A DNA stretch of 64,000 nucleotides. Origin: Streptomyces sp. NRRL B-1140 (GTDB taxonomy: Bacteria > Actinomycetota > Actinomycetes > Streptomycetales > Streptomycetaceae). The stretch lies in the NCBI RefSeq assembly GCF_001280065.1, contig NZ_LGEA01000107.1:1-64000 (forward strand). The letters run 5' to 3'. Below are positions 36,045 through 45,436 of this stretch, one piece after another (position 1 is the stretch's first letter; every line of letters starts with the position of its first letter). Below the pieces are notes generated by a model, which was not told the origin of the DNA, made no database searches, and saw nothing but the letters and a program-made list of their open reading frames with translations. The position numbers and the translations under genes were made by a program.

Positions 36045-36865
36045 GCCGCCTCCGGGTGGGCACGGGCCACGCCCTGCAACTCGGCCAGCAGCGGGGCGAG
36101 ATGCTCGGTGTGGTCCCCGGTGCGGCCCGAGCCGGGCAGGGGGCGGTAGACCGGCATGGGCAGTCCGGCCGCCTCGGTGACCTGGCGGAGGACCGCGACG
36201 ACCTCGTCCCGTACGTCGGACGCCGTGAACAGCTCGCCCAGGTAGGGCGCCACCTGCTCCTGTGCCCTGCGCATCCGGCGGTGGGACTCCTCGGTGCCGT
36301 CGCCGAGGCGCACGGCCCACTCGGCCGCGTACTGGCGGTGGTAGGTCAGTTCCTTCACGCCCTTGGCGGCGATCGCCGCGAGCACCGGGTCGCGGTGCGC
36401 GGTGAGCCGCTCGAAGTGTGCGAGGCGCCAGCTGGCCAGCACCAGCAGCCGCACGATCGAGAACGCGAAGTCGCCGCACGGCAGTTCGGCCAGACGTACG
36501 TTGCGGAAGTCGCCGGCGTCGCGGAAGTAGGCGAAGGCGTCCTCGTCACGGCCGGTTCCGTCGGCCTGGCCCGCGCGGGAGTACAGCAGGCGGGCCTGGC
36601 CGAGCAGGTCGAGCCCGATGTTGGCCAGCGCCACCTCCTCCTCCAGCTCGGGGGCGCGGGTGGTCCACTCGGCCAGCCGCTGGGCCGAGACCAGGGCGTC
36701 GTCGGCCAGGGTGACGCAGAGGGCGGCCAGTTCACCGGCGTCCACGTCGTCGGGCACGGCGGTGTCGACGCCGTGCAGGGGGTCCTCGAAGCCGGTGCCG
36801 TAGGCCCAGCGGGTGTCGTCCTCGTGTCCCTCGGCGAGGGTCAGGTAGACGTGGTCGTCGCTCAT
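36038..36865 (-). CDS. paaC: Phenylacetyl-CoA epoxidase structural subunit PaaC
   Basis: 275 residues. Ferritin-like helical subunit that pairs with PaaA but does not carry the catalytic iron. Signatures include LALADDALVSAQRLAEWTTR-type helix 2, LANIGLDLLGQARLLYSRAG and ELTYHRQYAAEWAVRLGDGT, as in Paa epoxidases. It lies 10 bp downstream of paaB in the operon. Confidence 0.92.
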   Translation of the reverse strand: MSDDHVYLTLAEGHEDDTRWAYGTGFEDPLHGVDTAVPDDVDAGELAALCVTLADDALVSAQRLAEWTTRAPELEEEVALANIGLDLLGQARLLYSRAGQADGTGRDEDAFAYFRDAGDFRNVRLAELPCGDFAFSIVRLLVLASWRLAHFERLTAHRDPVLAAIAAKGVKELTYHRQYAAEWAVRLGDGTEESHRRMRRAQEQVAPYLGELFTASDVRDEVVAVLRQVTEAAGLPMPVYRPLPGSGRTGDHTEHLAPLLAELQGVARAHPEAAW

Positions 36866-36875
36866 GCCCTCTCCT

Positions 36876-37169
36876 TCAGATGTGCGGGACGTCTTCGGGG
36901 ATGTCGTAGAAGGTCGGGTGCCGGTAGACCTTGTCGGCGCTGGGCTCGAAGAAGGGGTCCTTCTCGTCGCGGGTGGAGGCGGCGATGTGCTCGGAGCGCA
37001 CGACCCAGATGCTCACGCCCTCGTTGCGCCGGGTGTACAGGTCGCGGGCGTGGGTGAGCGCCATGCGGTCGTCGGCGGCGTGCAGCGATCCCACGTGGAC
37101 GTGGTTCAGCCCGCGCTTGCCGCGTACGAACACCTCGTACAGCGGCCAGTCCTGCCTGTCGGCGGTCAT
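36876..37169 (-). CDS. paaB: Phenylacetyl-CoA epoxidase subunit PaaB
   Basis: 97 residues. Small bridging subunit of the PaaABCE multicomponent oxygenase. [20 protein letters not shown] and the [17 protein letters not shown] block are diagnostic. Start ATG 37169 overlaps the paaA stop by four bases (ATGA). Confidence 0.94.
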   Translation of the reverse strand: MTADRQDWPLYEVFVRGKRGLNHVHVGSLHAADDRMALTHARDLYTRRNEGVSIWVVRSEHIAASTRDEKDPFFEPSADKVYRHPTFYDIPEDVPHI

Positions 37170-38152
37170 GCCACCGCTCCCTTCTCCGCGCGGGCGGCCT
37201 GCTTGGCGGCGTGGGCGGTGGCCGCCTCGCGCACCCAGGCGCCCTCCTCGTGGGCCCTGCGGCGCCGTTGCATCCGCTGGTCGTTGCACGGGCCGTCGCC
37301 CTTGATGACCCGCATCAGCTCGTCCCAGTCGGGCGTGCCGAAGTCGTGGTGGCCCCGTTCCTCGTTCCAGCGCAGCTCCGGGTCGGGGAGCGTGACGCCG
37401 AGCTTCTCGGCCTGGGGGACGGTCATGTCGACGAAGCGCCGGCGCAGTTCGTCGTTGCTGTGCCGCTTGATCTTCCAGGCCATGGACTGCGCCGAGTTGG
37501 GCGAGGCGTCGTCGGGCGGGCCGAACATCATCAGCGACGGCCACCACCAGCGGTTCACCGCGTCCTGCACCATCTCGCGCTGCTCCGGGGTGCCGCGCAT
37601 CATCGTCATCAGCAGCTCGTAGCCCTGCCGCTGGTGGAAGGATTCCTCCTTGCAGATCCGCACCATGGCGCGCGCGTACGGCCCGTAGGAGGAGCGGCAC
37701 AAGGGCACCTGGTTGCAGATCGCGGCGCCGTCCACGAACCAGCCGATCACGCCGACGTCGGCGAAGCTCAGCGTCGGGTAGTTGAAGATCGACGAGTACT
37801 TCTGGCGGCCCTCGATCAGCCGCTCGGTGAGGTCCGCGCGGTCGGCGCCCAGTGTCTCCGCCGCGGAGTAGAGGTACAGCCCGTGCCCGGCCTCGTCCTG
37901 GACCTTGGCGAACAGAATGGCCTTGCGGCGCAGCGACGGAGCGCGGGTGATCCACTCGCCCTCCGGCTGCATGCCGATGATCTCCGAGTGCGCGTGCTGC
38001 GCGATCTGCCGGATCAGGGTCTTCCGGTACCCCTCCGGCATCCAGTCGCGCGGTTCGATCCGCTGGTCCCGCGCGATCGTCGCGTCGAAGTGCTGCTGGA
38101 GATCCGGCTCGGCGCCGTCCGCCCCCGGGGGGCTGGAGTGTGTCGTGTCCAT
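37166..38152 (-). CDS. paaA: Phenylacetyl-CoA epoxidase catalytic subunit PaaA
   Basis: 328 residues. Diiron oxygenase that epoxidises the ring of phenylacetyl-CoA. Carboxylate/histidine ligand helices [20 protein letters not shown] and [15 protein letters not shown] are intact. First gene of paaABCDE. ATG 38152 is preferred over an ATG at 38176 because GGGAAG lies at good spacing before it; the longer start would also place the coding region over the operator-like site at 38168-38185. Confidence 0.94.
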   Translation of the reverse strand: MDTTHSSPPGADGAEPDLQQHFDATIARDQRIEPRDWMPEGYRKTLIRQIAQHAHSEIIGMQPEGEWITRAPSLRRKAILFAKVQDEAGHGLYLYSAAETLGADRADLTERLIEGRQKYSSIFNYPTLSFADVGVIGWFVDGAAICNQVPLCRSSYGPYARAMVRICKEESFHQRQGYELLMTMMRGTPEQREMVQDAVNRWWWPSLMMFGPPDDASPNSAQSMAWKIKRHSNDELRRRFVDMTVPQAEKLGVTLPDPELRWNEERGHHDFGTPDWDELMRVIKGDGPCNDQRMQRRRRAHEEGAWVREAATAHAAKQAARAEKGAVA

Positions 38153-38167
38153 CCGTCCCACTTCCCA

Positions 38168-38185
38168 ACCGACCATTCGTTCGGT
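38168..38185. promoter_or_regulatory. PaaR/TetR-type operator-like site, paaA side
   Basis: ACCGACCATTCGTTCGGT shows the inverted arms ACCGA-N8-TCGGT. The pattern resembles PaaR (TetR) operators reported in other actinobacteria. It sits just upstream of the paaA start. A related element lies at 38287-38303. Confidence 0.55.
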
Positions 38186-38242
38186 CCATCGTAGGACACG
38201 TCGGCGCGCCTTGGTAAGACCCTTCGGGCAAGTCCGGGACCC

Positions 38243-38272
38243 TTGACAGGCGTCCGGCCGCCCGGATTACAT
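38243..38272 (+). promoter_or_regulatory. Candidate sigma70-type promoter for paaI-paaK
   Basis: TTGACA (38243-38248) and TTACAT (38267-38272), 18-bp spacing, upstream of the thioesterase gene. The -35 box is a perfect match; the -10 is weak, as is common in Streptomyces. The operator-like site at 38287-38303 would cover the early transcribed region. Confidence 0.45.
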
Positions 38273-38286
38273 GACAGCGCCAGCTA

Positions 38287-38303
38287 ACCGAATGTTCGGT
38301 CGG
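38287..38303. promoter_or_regulatory. PaaR/TetR-type operator-like site, paaI side
   Basis: ACCGAATGTTCGGTCGG. It contains ACCGA-N4-TCGGT and aligns with the reverse complement of 38168-38185 at 13 of 18 positions, matching at both ends. It lies between the candidate promoter and the paaI start. Confidence 0.5.
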
Positions 38304-38323
38304 GCCATGAGGTGGTGCGAGAA

Positions 38324-38749
38324 GTGACCCATACCGCTGACGCGACGCCGCCTGCCGAGGCGATGTTCGCCGCGGACGAGGCCTCCCGCGGGCTCGGGAT
38401 GGAGCTGCTGGAGCAGGGCGCAGGGACCGCCGTACTGCGGATGACCGTGACCCCGGCGATGGTGAACGGGCACGGGATCGCCCACGGCGGATACGTCTTC
38501 CTGCTCGCCGACAGCGCCTTCGCGTGCGCGTGCAACAGCCACGGCCCGGTGACCGTGGCGGCCGGCGCCGACATCACCTTCGTGGCCCCGGCGTACGAGG
38601 GCGACGAACTCCTGGCGCGGGCCGAGGAACGCACCAGGTACGGGCGCAGCGGCCTCTACGACGTGACGGTCCGGCGCGGCGACGAGGTGATCGCGGAGTT
38701 CCGGGGCCGCAGCCGCGGCATCAGGGACACGAGGCCGAAGGAGTCCTGA
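38324..38749 (+). CDS. paaI: Hydroxyphenylacetyl-CoA thioesterase PaaI
   Basis: 141 residues, hotdog-fold thioesterase. It removes dead-end CoA esters formed during phenylacetate catabolism. The motif MVNGHGIAHGGYVFLLADSAFA carries the conserved Asn, HGG and Asp of the PaaI family, split here as GHGIAHGGYVFLLADSAFA. GTG 38324 chosen over GTGs at 38312 and 38315 because GAGGTGG lies eight bases before it. Shares one base with the paaK start. Confidence 0.88.
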   Translation: MTHTADATPPAEAMFAADEASRGLGMELLEQGAGTAVLRMTVTPAMVNGHGIAHGGYVFLLADSAFACACNSHGPVTVAAGADITFVAPAYEGDELLARAEERTRYGRSGLYDVTVRRGDEVIAEFRGRSRGIRDTRPKES

Positions 38750-40104
38750 TGAGCAGCGAGACGCAGGCCTCACAGGCCCCGGGCCATGCGGGACCGCGGC
38801 GCGGAGAGCCCCTGCCCCACGACCTGCTCGACGACGGTGAGCGACTGACCCGCGAGCAGCTGCGCGAGCTCCAGCTCGACCGCCTGCGCAGCAGCCTGAG
38901 GCACGCCTACGACCATGTGGAGGCGTACCGGAAGAAGTTCGACGCGGCCGGGGTCTCCCCCGACGACTGCCGCTCGCTGGAGGACCTGTCCCGCTTCCCC
39001 TTCACCACGAAGGCCGACCTGCGGGACACCTACCCCTTCGGCATGTTCGCCGTCCCCATGGACCGGGTGCGGCGAGTGCACGCCTCCAGCGGGACCACCG
39101 GCCGCCCCACGGTGGTGGGTTACACAGAGAACGACCTCTCGATGTGGTCGGACCTCGTCGCTCGCTCGATCCGCGCCGCGGGCGGACGCCCGGGCCACAA
39201 GGTGCACGTCTCCTACGGCTACGGGCTGTTCACCGGCGGTCTCGGCGCGCACTACGGGGCGGAGCGCGCGGGCTGTCTGGTGATCCCGGCCTCCGGGGGC
39301 ATGACCGCGCGCCAGGTGCAGATCATCCAGGACTTCCGGCCCGAGATCATCATGATCACGCCGTCCTACATGCTCACACTGCTCGACGAGTTCGAGCGGC
39401 AGGGCGTCGATCCGCGCGCGAGCGGCCTGCGGGTGGGCATCTTCGGTGCCGAGCCCTGGACGGAGGAGATGCGCCGCGAGATCGAGGAGCGTGCGGACAT
39501 CCACGCCGTCGACATATACGGCCTGTCCGAGGTGATCGGTCCCGGTGTCGCACAGGAGTGCGTGGAGACCAAGGACGGGCTGCACGTGTGGGAGGACCAC
39601 TTCTATCCCGAGGTCGTCGACCCGGTCACGGGTGAGGTGCTGCCGGAGGGCGAGGAGGGCGAACTGGTCTTCACCTCCCTGACCAAGGAAGCCCTGCCGG
39701 TCGTCCGCTACCGCACCCGCGATCTCACGCGGCTGCTGCCCGGCACGGCCCGGCCCGCGTTCCGCCGCATCCAGAAGATCACCGGCCGCTGCGACGACAT
39801 GATCATCCTGCGCGGGGTGAACGTCTTCCCCAGCCAGATCGAGGAGATCGTGCTGCGCACGCCCGGCGTCGCCCCGCACTTCCAGATCCGGCTGACCCGG
39901 CGCGGCCGCCTGGACCACATGACCGTCCGGGTCGAGGCCCGGCCCGGAACCGGCCCCGAGCAGCGCGAGGCCGCGGCCGCGACGATCGCCCAGGGCGTCA
40001 AGGACGGCATCGGCGTCACCGCCGAGGTGACCATCGTGGAACCGGAGACCCTGGAGCGTTCCGTCGGCAAGATCCGCCGCGTGAAGGACCTGCGCGAGGC
40101 GTGA
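38749..40104 (+). CDS. paaK: Phenylacetate-CoA ligase PaaK
   Basis: 451 residues. Activates phenylacetate to phenylacetyl-CoA with ATP, the first step of the pathway. Adenylate-forming signatures: HASSGTTGRPTVVGYTEND, IYGLSEVIGPGVAQEC, YRTRDLTRLLPG and a C-terminal Lys in SVGKIRRVKDL. Overlaps paaI by one base (TGATG). Downstream pathway genes (paaG, paaZ, paaF, paaH, paaJ) are not in the window. Confidence 0.94.
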   Translation: MSSETQASQAPGHAGPRRGEPLPHDLLDDGERLTREQLRELQLDRLRSSLRHAYDHVEAYRKKFDAAGVSPDDCRSLEDLSRFPFTTKADLRDTYPFGMFAVPMDRVRRVHASSGTTGRPTVVGYTENDLSMWSDLVARSIRAAGGRPGHKVHVSYGYGLFTGGLGAHYGAERAGCLVIPASGGMTARQVQIIQDFRPEIIMITPSYMLTLLDEFERQGVDPRASGLRVGIFGAEPWTEEMRREIEERADIHAVDIYGLSEVIGPGVAQECVETKDGLHVWEDHFYPEVVDPVTGEVLPEGEEGELVFTSLTKEALPVVRYRTRDLTRLLPGTARPAFRRIQKITGRCDDMIILRGVNVFPSQIEEIVLRTPGVAPHFQIRLTRRGRLDHMTVRVEARPGTGPEQREAAAATIAQGVKDGIGVTAEVTIVEPETLERSVGKIRRVKDLREA

Positions 40105-40133
40105 GCCGCCACGACCGCGGCGGCTCACACGGA

Positions 40134-40266
40134 CAGCCACCCGCCTCGGGCGCCGGGGCACGAGCGGCCGTTCCCGTACGGCCGTCGACCATCACGAGCA
40201 GCACCTCGCCGCGGGCACCGGGGCGGGAGCGCGGCCCTCAGGAACAGCACCTCGCCTCGGGCACCG
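40134..40266. repeat. Tandem copies of the adjacent gene's 3' end
   Basis: The last codons and stop of the minus-strand phosphatase gene (plus-strand TCAGGAACAGCACCTCGCCT from 40238) are repeated 46 bp further on (TCACGAGCAGCACCTCGCCG from 40192; 26 of 29 positions match). A weaker third copy lies at about 40134-40155. Read on the minus strand, the copies end VPEARCCS-stop and VPAARCCS-stop. Same type of event as at 5925-6240. Confidence 0.65.
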
Positions 40267-41461
40267 CGGCGGCAGCGTCCGGCCCGGTGCCGCTCGGCAC
40301 GTCGGCCTCCGCTTCCGCCGCGCGCTCCGCCGGTTTGCGGATGAGGAGCAGGGCCGCGTCGTCGTGCAGCCTGCCGCCCACATGGGCCAGCAGTTCGTCG
40401 TGGAGCGCGCCCAGGGTGTGCGCCGGCTCCTGTGAGACATGCCGCTCCAGGCCCTCGGCCAGCGGATAGAAGGCGCGGCCTCCGTCGCGGGCCTCGGTGA
40501 CCCCGTCGGTGTAGAGCAGCAGCTGGTCGCCGTCGGCGAAGGGGAGCGTGTGGAGTCCCGGGGTGTACCCCGCGAGGTCGCGCAGTCCGAGGGGCGGCGC
40601 CGGGAGCACCGGCTCCACCGGGGTGATGGTCCCGGAGGCGCGCACCAGCAGCGGGGGCGCGTGCCCGCAGTTCACCACCTCCAGCTGCCCCTCCCGCGGG
40701 TACCCGGCGACCACGGCGGTCACGAAGTCGTCGCGGCCGAGGTTACGGGCGAGGCTCCGCTCGATCCGGTCGACCACGGCGAGGAGGTCGGGCTCGTCGT
40801 GGGCGGCCTCGCGGAAGACGCCGAGCACCAGGGCCGCGGTCCCGACGGCGGGCAGCCCCTTGCCGCGCACGTCGCCGACGATCAGCCGCACCCCGTGCGG
40901 GGTGGGTATCAGGGCGTAGAGGTCACCGCCGATCCGGGCCTCGGCCGCCGCGGCGCTGTAGCGGACGGCCACCTGGAACGGCCCGACGGTCGACGGCACG
41001 GGTTTGAGCAGGGCGTGCTGGGCGGTCTCCGCGACCGACCGGACGGCGGCGAGGACCCGCTCCCGGCGTCCGCGCAGCACGCCGGCCAGGCCACTGGCGA
41101 GCGTGACGGCGATCAGGGCCGACAGCACGGCGGCCAGTTCCCGGCCGGGCACTCCGTCGCGGATCCCGAGCGTCGCGCCGACCACCACCGCGAGCCCGCC
41201 GACGCAGAGGACCCCGCGCGGTCCGTTGGTCGTGGCCGCCAGAGCCGGCCCGGCTGCGAGCAAGGGCAGCCAGATCATCCCCGCCCCGCCGACGAGGTCG
41301 GCGGACACGACCGCGGCGACGACCACGACGGGCAGCACGGGTGCGCCCACGCCCAGCCGCGCGACGGCACGCCTGCGGGCCGAAGCCCCGGTACCGGCCA
41401 CTCGGTCTCTGAACGGCCGGACCGGCCGGTGGTGGACGCCATGGTTGCGGGCTTGGCTCAT
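40238..41461 (-). CDS. PP2C/SpoIIE-type membrane phosphatase
   Basis: 407 residues from ATG 41461 (a GTG at 41497 would add 12). N-terminal membrane region (about four helices, residues 30-125), then a PPM phosphatase domain: ARIGGDLYALIPTP, LIVGDVRGKGLPAV, NCGHAPPLLV, LLLYTDGVTEARD and a C-terminal DDAALLL. Metal-binding Asp residues are present. Such proteins dephosphorylate anti-anti-sigma factors in partner-switching pathways; no partner is adjacent. Its 3' end is duplicated downstream. Confidence 0.85.
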   Translation of the reverse strand: MSQARNHGVHHRPVRPFRDRVAGTGASARRRAVARLGVGAPVLPVVVVAAVVSADLVGGAGMIWLPLLAAGPALAATTNGPRGVLCVGGLAVVVGATLGIRDGVPGRELAAVLSALIAVTLASGLAGVLRGRRERVLAAVRSVAETAQHALLKPVPSTVGPFQVAVRYSAAAAEARIGGDLYALIPTPHGVRLIVGDVRGKGLPAVGTAALVLGVFREAAHDEPDLLAVVDRIERSLARNLGRDDFVTAVVAGYPREGQLEVVNCGHAPPLLVRASGTITPVEPVLPAPPLGLRDLAGYTPGLHTLPFADGDQLLLYTDGVTEARDGGRAFYPLAEGLERHVSQEPAHTLGALHDELLAHVGGRLHDDAALLLIRKPAERAAEAEADVPSGTGPDAAAAVPEARCCS

Positions 41462-41562
41462 GTCGGTGTCCGCAGTCCTCACCTGTGCACGGGGCACGTC
41501 CTGGAAATGTCTGACTTATCCAGAAAACGGGGTAGGGGCAGGCACCGGCAAGAAGCGACTTT

Positions 41563-42321
41563 TCAGATAGTGATTGAGAGGCTCCTGGTCACGCGGCTCG
41601 CGGTCGGAAGCAGCCGCTCCCGGATCTCCGGCAGCCGGGAGAGCCGGTTCGCCGGCAGCGACACACCGAGGGACCCGAGCGTGTCCCCGCTGTAGACCGG
41701 GACGGCGACGCAGACCGTGCCGAGGGCGTACTCCTCCAGGTCCGTGACGGCCGGGGCCATGGGCGGGGCCTCCAGCCTCCTCAGGAGTTCCGGGAGAGTG
41801 GTGATCGTCCGCGGGGTGAGGTCGGCGAGGTGGTGCCGGGAGAGGTAGTCCTGGCGGGCCGCCTCGTCCATCTCCCGCAGGACGGACTTGCCCAGTGCGG
41901 TGGCGTGCCCGGCGTCCTCGAAGCCCACCCAGAGGTCGACGCGGGGCGTCCCGGGTCCGTCGACGATCTCGGCGACCCGGATCTCGCCCTCTTCGTAGAA
42001 GGTGAGGTAGGCGGCCGTCGCGAGCTCGTCCCGCAGCGCGGCGAGGGTGGGCCGGACGCGGCTGAGCAGGGCCTGCGCACGGCCCGTGGACTGCAGCGTC
42101 TGCAGTTTGTCACCGAGGACGAAGCCACCGTCGTCCAGCTTCCGCACGTACCCGTCGTGCACCAGGGTTCGCAGCAGGTGGTAGGCGGTGGCCAGGGGCA
42201 GGCCCGTCTCACGCGCCAGCTGCTTGGCCGGCGCGCCGTTCCCGTGCGCGCTCACCGCCTCCAGCAGACGCATGGCGCGCTGGACGGAGTTGATGAGCGT
42301 AGGGCCGTCTTGCCCACCCAT
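41563..42321 (-). CDS. IclR-family transcriptional regulator
   Basis: 252 residues. N-terminal winged helix (LINSVQRAMRLLEAVSAHGN; LARETGLPLATAYHLLRTLV) and a C-terminal GAF-like effector domain (GHATALGKSVLREM; VCVAVPVYSGDTLGSLGVSL). No catabolic operon is adjacent; it is followed by the phosphatase gene and preceded by a LacI gene on the same strand. Target unknown. Confidence 0.87.
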   Translation of the reverse strand: MGGQDGPTLINSVQRAMRLLEAVSAHGNGAPAKQLARETGLPLATAYHLLRTLVHDGYVRKLDDGGFVLGDKLQTLQSTGRAQALLSRVRPTLAALRDELATAAYLTFYEEGEIRVAEIVDGPGTPRVDLWVGFEDAGHATALGKSVLREMDEAARQDYLSRHHLADLTPRTITTLPELLRRLEAPPMAPAVTDLEEYALGTVCVAVPVYSGDTLGSLGVSLPANRLSRLPEIRERLLPTASRVTRSLSITI

Positions 42322-42335
42322 AAGAACAGCGTGCG

Positions 42336-43466
42336 TCAGGCCCGGGCGCCGGGCAAGGGGGAGGCCGGTGGATCAGCGGGACCGGCTGTCGTGCCCTCCA
42401 GCCGCCCGGCAGCGTTGGAGGCGGGCGGGCGTGCGTCCCGGGGCGGAGCTGCCGTGGACGCGCGGACGACGAGGTCGATCGGCGGGTCGTACGCAGGCGG
42501 CAGGTCCGCGTCCGGTTCCTCGATCGCCCGCACCAGGAGCCGGATGCCCTCCTGCGCCACGGCGTCGAACGGCTGCCGGACCGTGGTCAGCGGTGGGGTC
42601 ATGTAGGCGGCCACGGGGATGTCGTCGAAACCCACCACGCTGATGTCGTCCGGCACGCGCAGCCCGGCCTCCGTCAGGGCACGGACGACGCCGATGGCCA
42701 TGTCGTCGTTGGCGGCGAAGACGGCGGTGCAGTCACCGCGCGCGGCGAGCTCGCGGCCCACCGCGTATCCGGACGCGGCCGACCAGTCGCCGTGCAGCAC
42801 GGGCGGCGGCGCGATGCCGCGTGCGGCGAGGGCACCGCGCCAGCCCTCCAGCCGGTCCCGCGCGGCGAACCACCGCTGCGGGCCGGCGAGGTGGTGGACC
42901 GTCGCGTGCCCGAGGTCCAGCAGATGCTCGGTGGCCGTGCGGGCGAGGAGTCCGGCGCCGACGCCCCTGGTCATGGTGCGGGCACCGCCGAAGGCCGCCG
43001 GTGCGCCGAGCACGAGGACGGGCACGTCGACACTGAGGGAGACCGGCCCCTCGTCGATCGGCTCGGACACGACGATGCCGTCCACGCCCTGTTCCAGCAG
43101 CGACTCCACCGCGCCGGCCATCCCGCCCGGGTCGCCTTCGAGTGTGTTGACGACCCGGAGCGCGTAACCGGCGTCCCGCGCGGCCCGCTCGATGCCGATC
43201 AGCAGCGACGCGGGGCCGTAGAGGGCGGTTCCCAGGGTGATCACGCCGATGGAACGGGTTCGCCCGGAGGCCAGGGCCCGGGCCGCGCTGTTCAGCCGGT
43301 AGCCGAGTTCCCCGGCCGCCGCGAGCACCCTTCGGCGTACGTCCTCGGAGACGTAGCGCTCTCCGTTGAGGACGCGTGACACCGTCTTCTGCGAAACCCC
43401 GGCCAGCCGGGCCACGTCCACCCCACGCGGCGCGCCGCCCCCGGCCCGTCCTCCCACTCGCGTCAC
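42336..43466 (-). CDS. LacI-family transcriptional regulator
   Basis: 376 residues from GTG 43466, which follows GGGGGAG at 5-base spacing; further upstream the frame is non-coding in character. HTH GVDVARLAGVSQKTVSRVLN and hinge YRLNSAARALASGRTRSIGV, effector domain ending PPIDLVVRASTAAPP. A Pro/Ala-rich tail of about 30 residues is unusual. Resembles the LacI protein at 13255. It ends 14 bp upstream of the IclR gene. Target unknown. Confidence 0.83.
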   Translation of the reverse strand: MTRVGGRAGGGAPRGVDVARLAGVSQKTVSRVLNGERYVSEDVRRRVLAAAGELGYRLNSAARALASGRTRSIGVITLGTALYGPASLLIGIERAARDAGYALRVVNTLEGDPGGMAGAVESLLEQGVDGIVVSEPIDEGPVSLSVDVPVLVLGAPAAFGGARTMTRGVGAGLLARTATEHLLDLGHATVHHLAGPQRWFAARDRLEGWRGALAARGIAPPPVLHGDWSAASGYAVGRELAARGDCTAVFAANDDMAIGVVRALTEAGLRVPDDISVVGFDDIPVAAYMTPPLTTVRQPFDAVAQEGIRLLVRAIEEPDADLPPAYDPPIDLVVRASTAAPPRDARPPASNAAGRLEGTTAGPADPPASPLPGARA

Positions 43467-43690
43467 CCTCACTCCCCCGTGTCCGGCGGTCGCACCACGA
43501 CCGCTCACGCCCAGCGTTCCACACCCCCGCACGCACCTGCCCGCCCGGTGCGTCACCTCCTCGAACGACCGCAGGCCCGGGGCCCCCGGCGATCGGCCGC
43601 GCCGCCCCGTTCGGCCGGAAGCGGATGAGCACCGCGAAACGCCGCCGTGGTCCTTCACGGCCCTCCCGGGAAGGACGACCATGCCGTGTC

Positions 43691-45436
43691 ATGGACATCT
43701 TGCTCGTCGCCAGCGCGTTCAACAGCCTGTCCCAGCGTGTGTTCGCCGAACTGTCGGACGAGGGGCACGACGTGGACGTCGTGCTCGCCTCGCACGGCCC
43801 CGACGCCGTCCGGGACGCCGTACGCGAGACAGGCCCGGAGCTGATCGTCGCCCCGATGCTGAAGTCGGCCCTGCCGGAGGACGTGTGGCGGGAGCACACC
43901 TGCCTGATCGTGCACCCCGGGCCACCCGGCGACCGGGGCCCGTCGGCGCTGGACTGGGCGATCGCCGAGGAGGTCTCCGAGTGGGGCGTCACGGTGCTGC
44001 AGGCCGAGGCGGCCATGGACGCCGGGGACGTGTGGGCGGACGGCACCTTCCCGGTGCCCCCGGCGGGCAAGAGCGACGTGTACCGCAACGAGCTGGCGGA
44101 CGCCGCCACGGCCGCCGTGCTGCTGGCCGTACGGCGCTACGCCGACGGGTCCTACAAACCGCGTGCGCAGAGCGAAGGCGGGATCCACGTGGTGTGGCGG
44201 GACTTCTTCCGCCAGGAGCAGCGGCGGATCGACTGGGAGAACGACGACACGGCGACGGTGCTGCGCAAGCTCCGCGGGGCCGACTCGCAGCCCGGCGTCC
44301 GGGACGAGATCTGCGGCCGGGAGGTGTTCCTGCACGGCGGTCACCCCGAGGACCGGTTGCGCGGGGAGCCCGGTGAGCTGCTCGCGACCCGGGCCGGCGC
44401 GGTCTGCCGGGCCACCCGGGACGGCGCGGTGTGGATCCCGGAACTGCGTCCCCGCAAGAGCTCCGGTGACCCGGCGCCGTTCCGCCGCCCCGCGGCCTCG
44501 GTGCTCGCCGGTTTCCCCGCCCCGCCCGGCAGCGGGCCGGGCATGCCGGGTTCGCACGACCGTCCGTACTGGCTGCCCGAGATCGCGGTCCCGCTCGAAC
44601 TGCCGCCCGACCGCACCACCTGGACCGACATCCGCTACCGGCAGCGCGGCCCCGTCGGCTTTCTGACCTTCTCGTTCCCCGGCGGGGCCATGAGCACCAC
44701 CCACTGCCGCAGGCTGCTCGCCGCCTGGCGCTACGCCCTCACCCGCCCCACCTCGGTGCTGGTGCTCGGCGGCGCCCCGGACTTCTTCTCCAACGGCATC
44801 CACCTCAACGTCATCGAGGCGGCGAGCGACCCGGCGGGCGAGTCCTGGTCCAACCTCAACGCCATGAACGACCTGGTCGAGGCCGTGCTGCGGACCACCG
44901 ACCGGCTGGTGGTGGCGGCCCTCGGCGGCAACGCCGCGGCCGGGGGGGTCATGCTCGCGCTGGCCGCCGACGAGGTCTGGTGCCGCACGGGCGGCGTCCT
45001 CAACCCGCACTACCGGAACATGGGCCTGTACGGGTCGGAGTTCTGGACGTACTCGCTGCCCCGCCGGGCGGGCGCCGAGACCGCAGAGCGACTGACCAGC
45101 GAGGCGCTGCCGGTGAGTGCCGCGACCGCCGAGCGGCTCGGACTCGTGGACCGTCTGGTGCCGGTCGCGGCCCGGGACTTCGCCACCGAGGTCGAGCGGC
45201 TGGCCGCCGACCTGGCCGGTGATCCCGACCTCCCCGGCCGTATCACCGCCAAGGCCACGGCGCGGCACGCGGACGAGCTCCAGCGGCCCCTCGCCGAATA
45301 CCGGCGGGACGAACTCGCCCGGATGCGCGCCGTCTTCTTCGACCGCGAGGCGCCGTACCACGCGCTGCGCTCCGCGTTCGTCCGCAAGCTCCCGAGCGGC
45401 CCCGCCCGGCCGCTGACCGCGGGAGCGGCGCGGTGA
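43691..45436 (+). CDS. hypX: Hydrogenase maturation protein HypX/HoxX
   Basis: 581 residues. Makes the CO ligand of the [NiFe] site from formyl-tetrahydrofolate under aerobic conditions. N-terminal formyltransferase-like domain (MDILLVASAFNSLSQRVFAE; CLIVHPGPPGDRGPSALDWA) and a C-terminal enoyl-CoA hydratase-like domain (GFLTFSFPGGAMSTTHC; FFSNGIHLNVIEA; NAAAGGVMLALAADEVW; YRNMGLYGSEFWTY). ATG 43691 matches the family start; an in-frame ATG at 43625 would add 22 non-family residues. First gene of the rightward hyp operon. Confidence 0.93.
   Translation: MDILLVASAFNSLSQRVFAELSDEGHDVDVVLASHGPDAVRDAVRETGPELIVAPMLKSALPEDVWREHTCLIVHPGPPGDRGPSALDWAIAEEVSEWGVTVLQAEAAMDAGDVWADGTFPVPPAGKSDVYRNELADAATAAVLLAVRRYADGSYKPRAQSEGGIHVVWRDFFRQEQRRIDWENDDTATVLRKLRGADSQPGVRDEICGREVFLHGGHPEDRLRGEPGELLATRAGAVCRATRDGAVWIPELRPRKSSGDPAPFRRPAASVLAGFPAPPGSGPGMPGSHDRPYWLPEIAVPLELPPDRTTWTDIRYRQRGPVGFLTFSFPGGAMSTTHCRRLLAAWRYALTRPTSVLVLGGAPDFFSNGIHLNVIEAASDPAGESWSNLNAMNDLVEAVLRTTDRLVVAALGGNAAAGGVMLALAADEVWCRTGGVLNPHYRNMGLYGSEFWTYSLPRRAGAETAERLTSEALPVSAATAERLGLVDRLVPVAARDFATEVERLAADLAGDPDLPGRITAKATARHADELQRPLAEYRRDELARMRAVFFDREAPYHALRSAFVRKLPSGPARPLTAGAAR

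Noticed and set aside
34295..36479. Longer upstream starts for paaD and paaE and extra frames across the paa operon
   Set aside because: The extensions read through neighbouring paa genes in other frames and are arginine/proline-rich without similarity.
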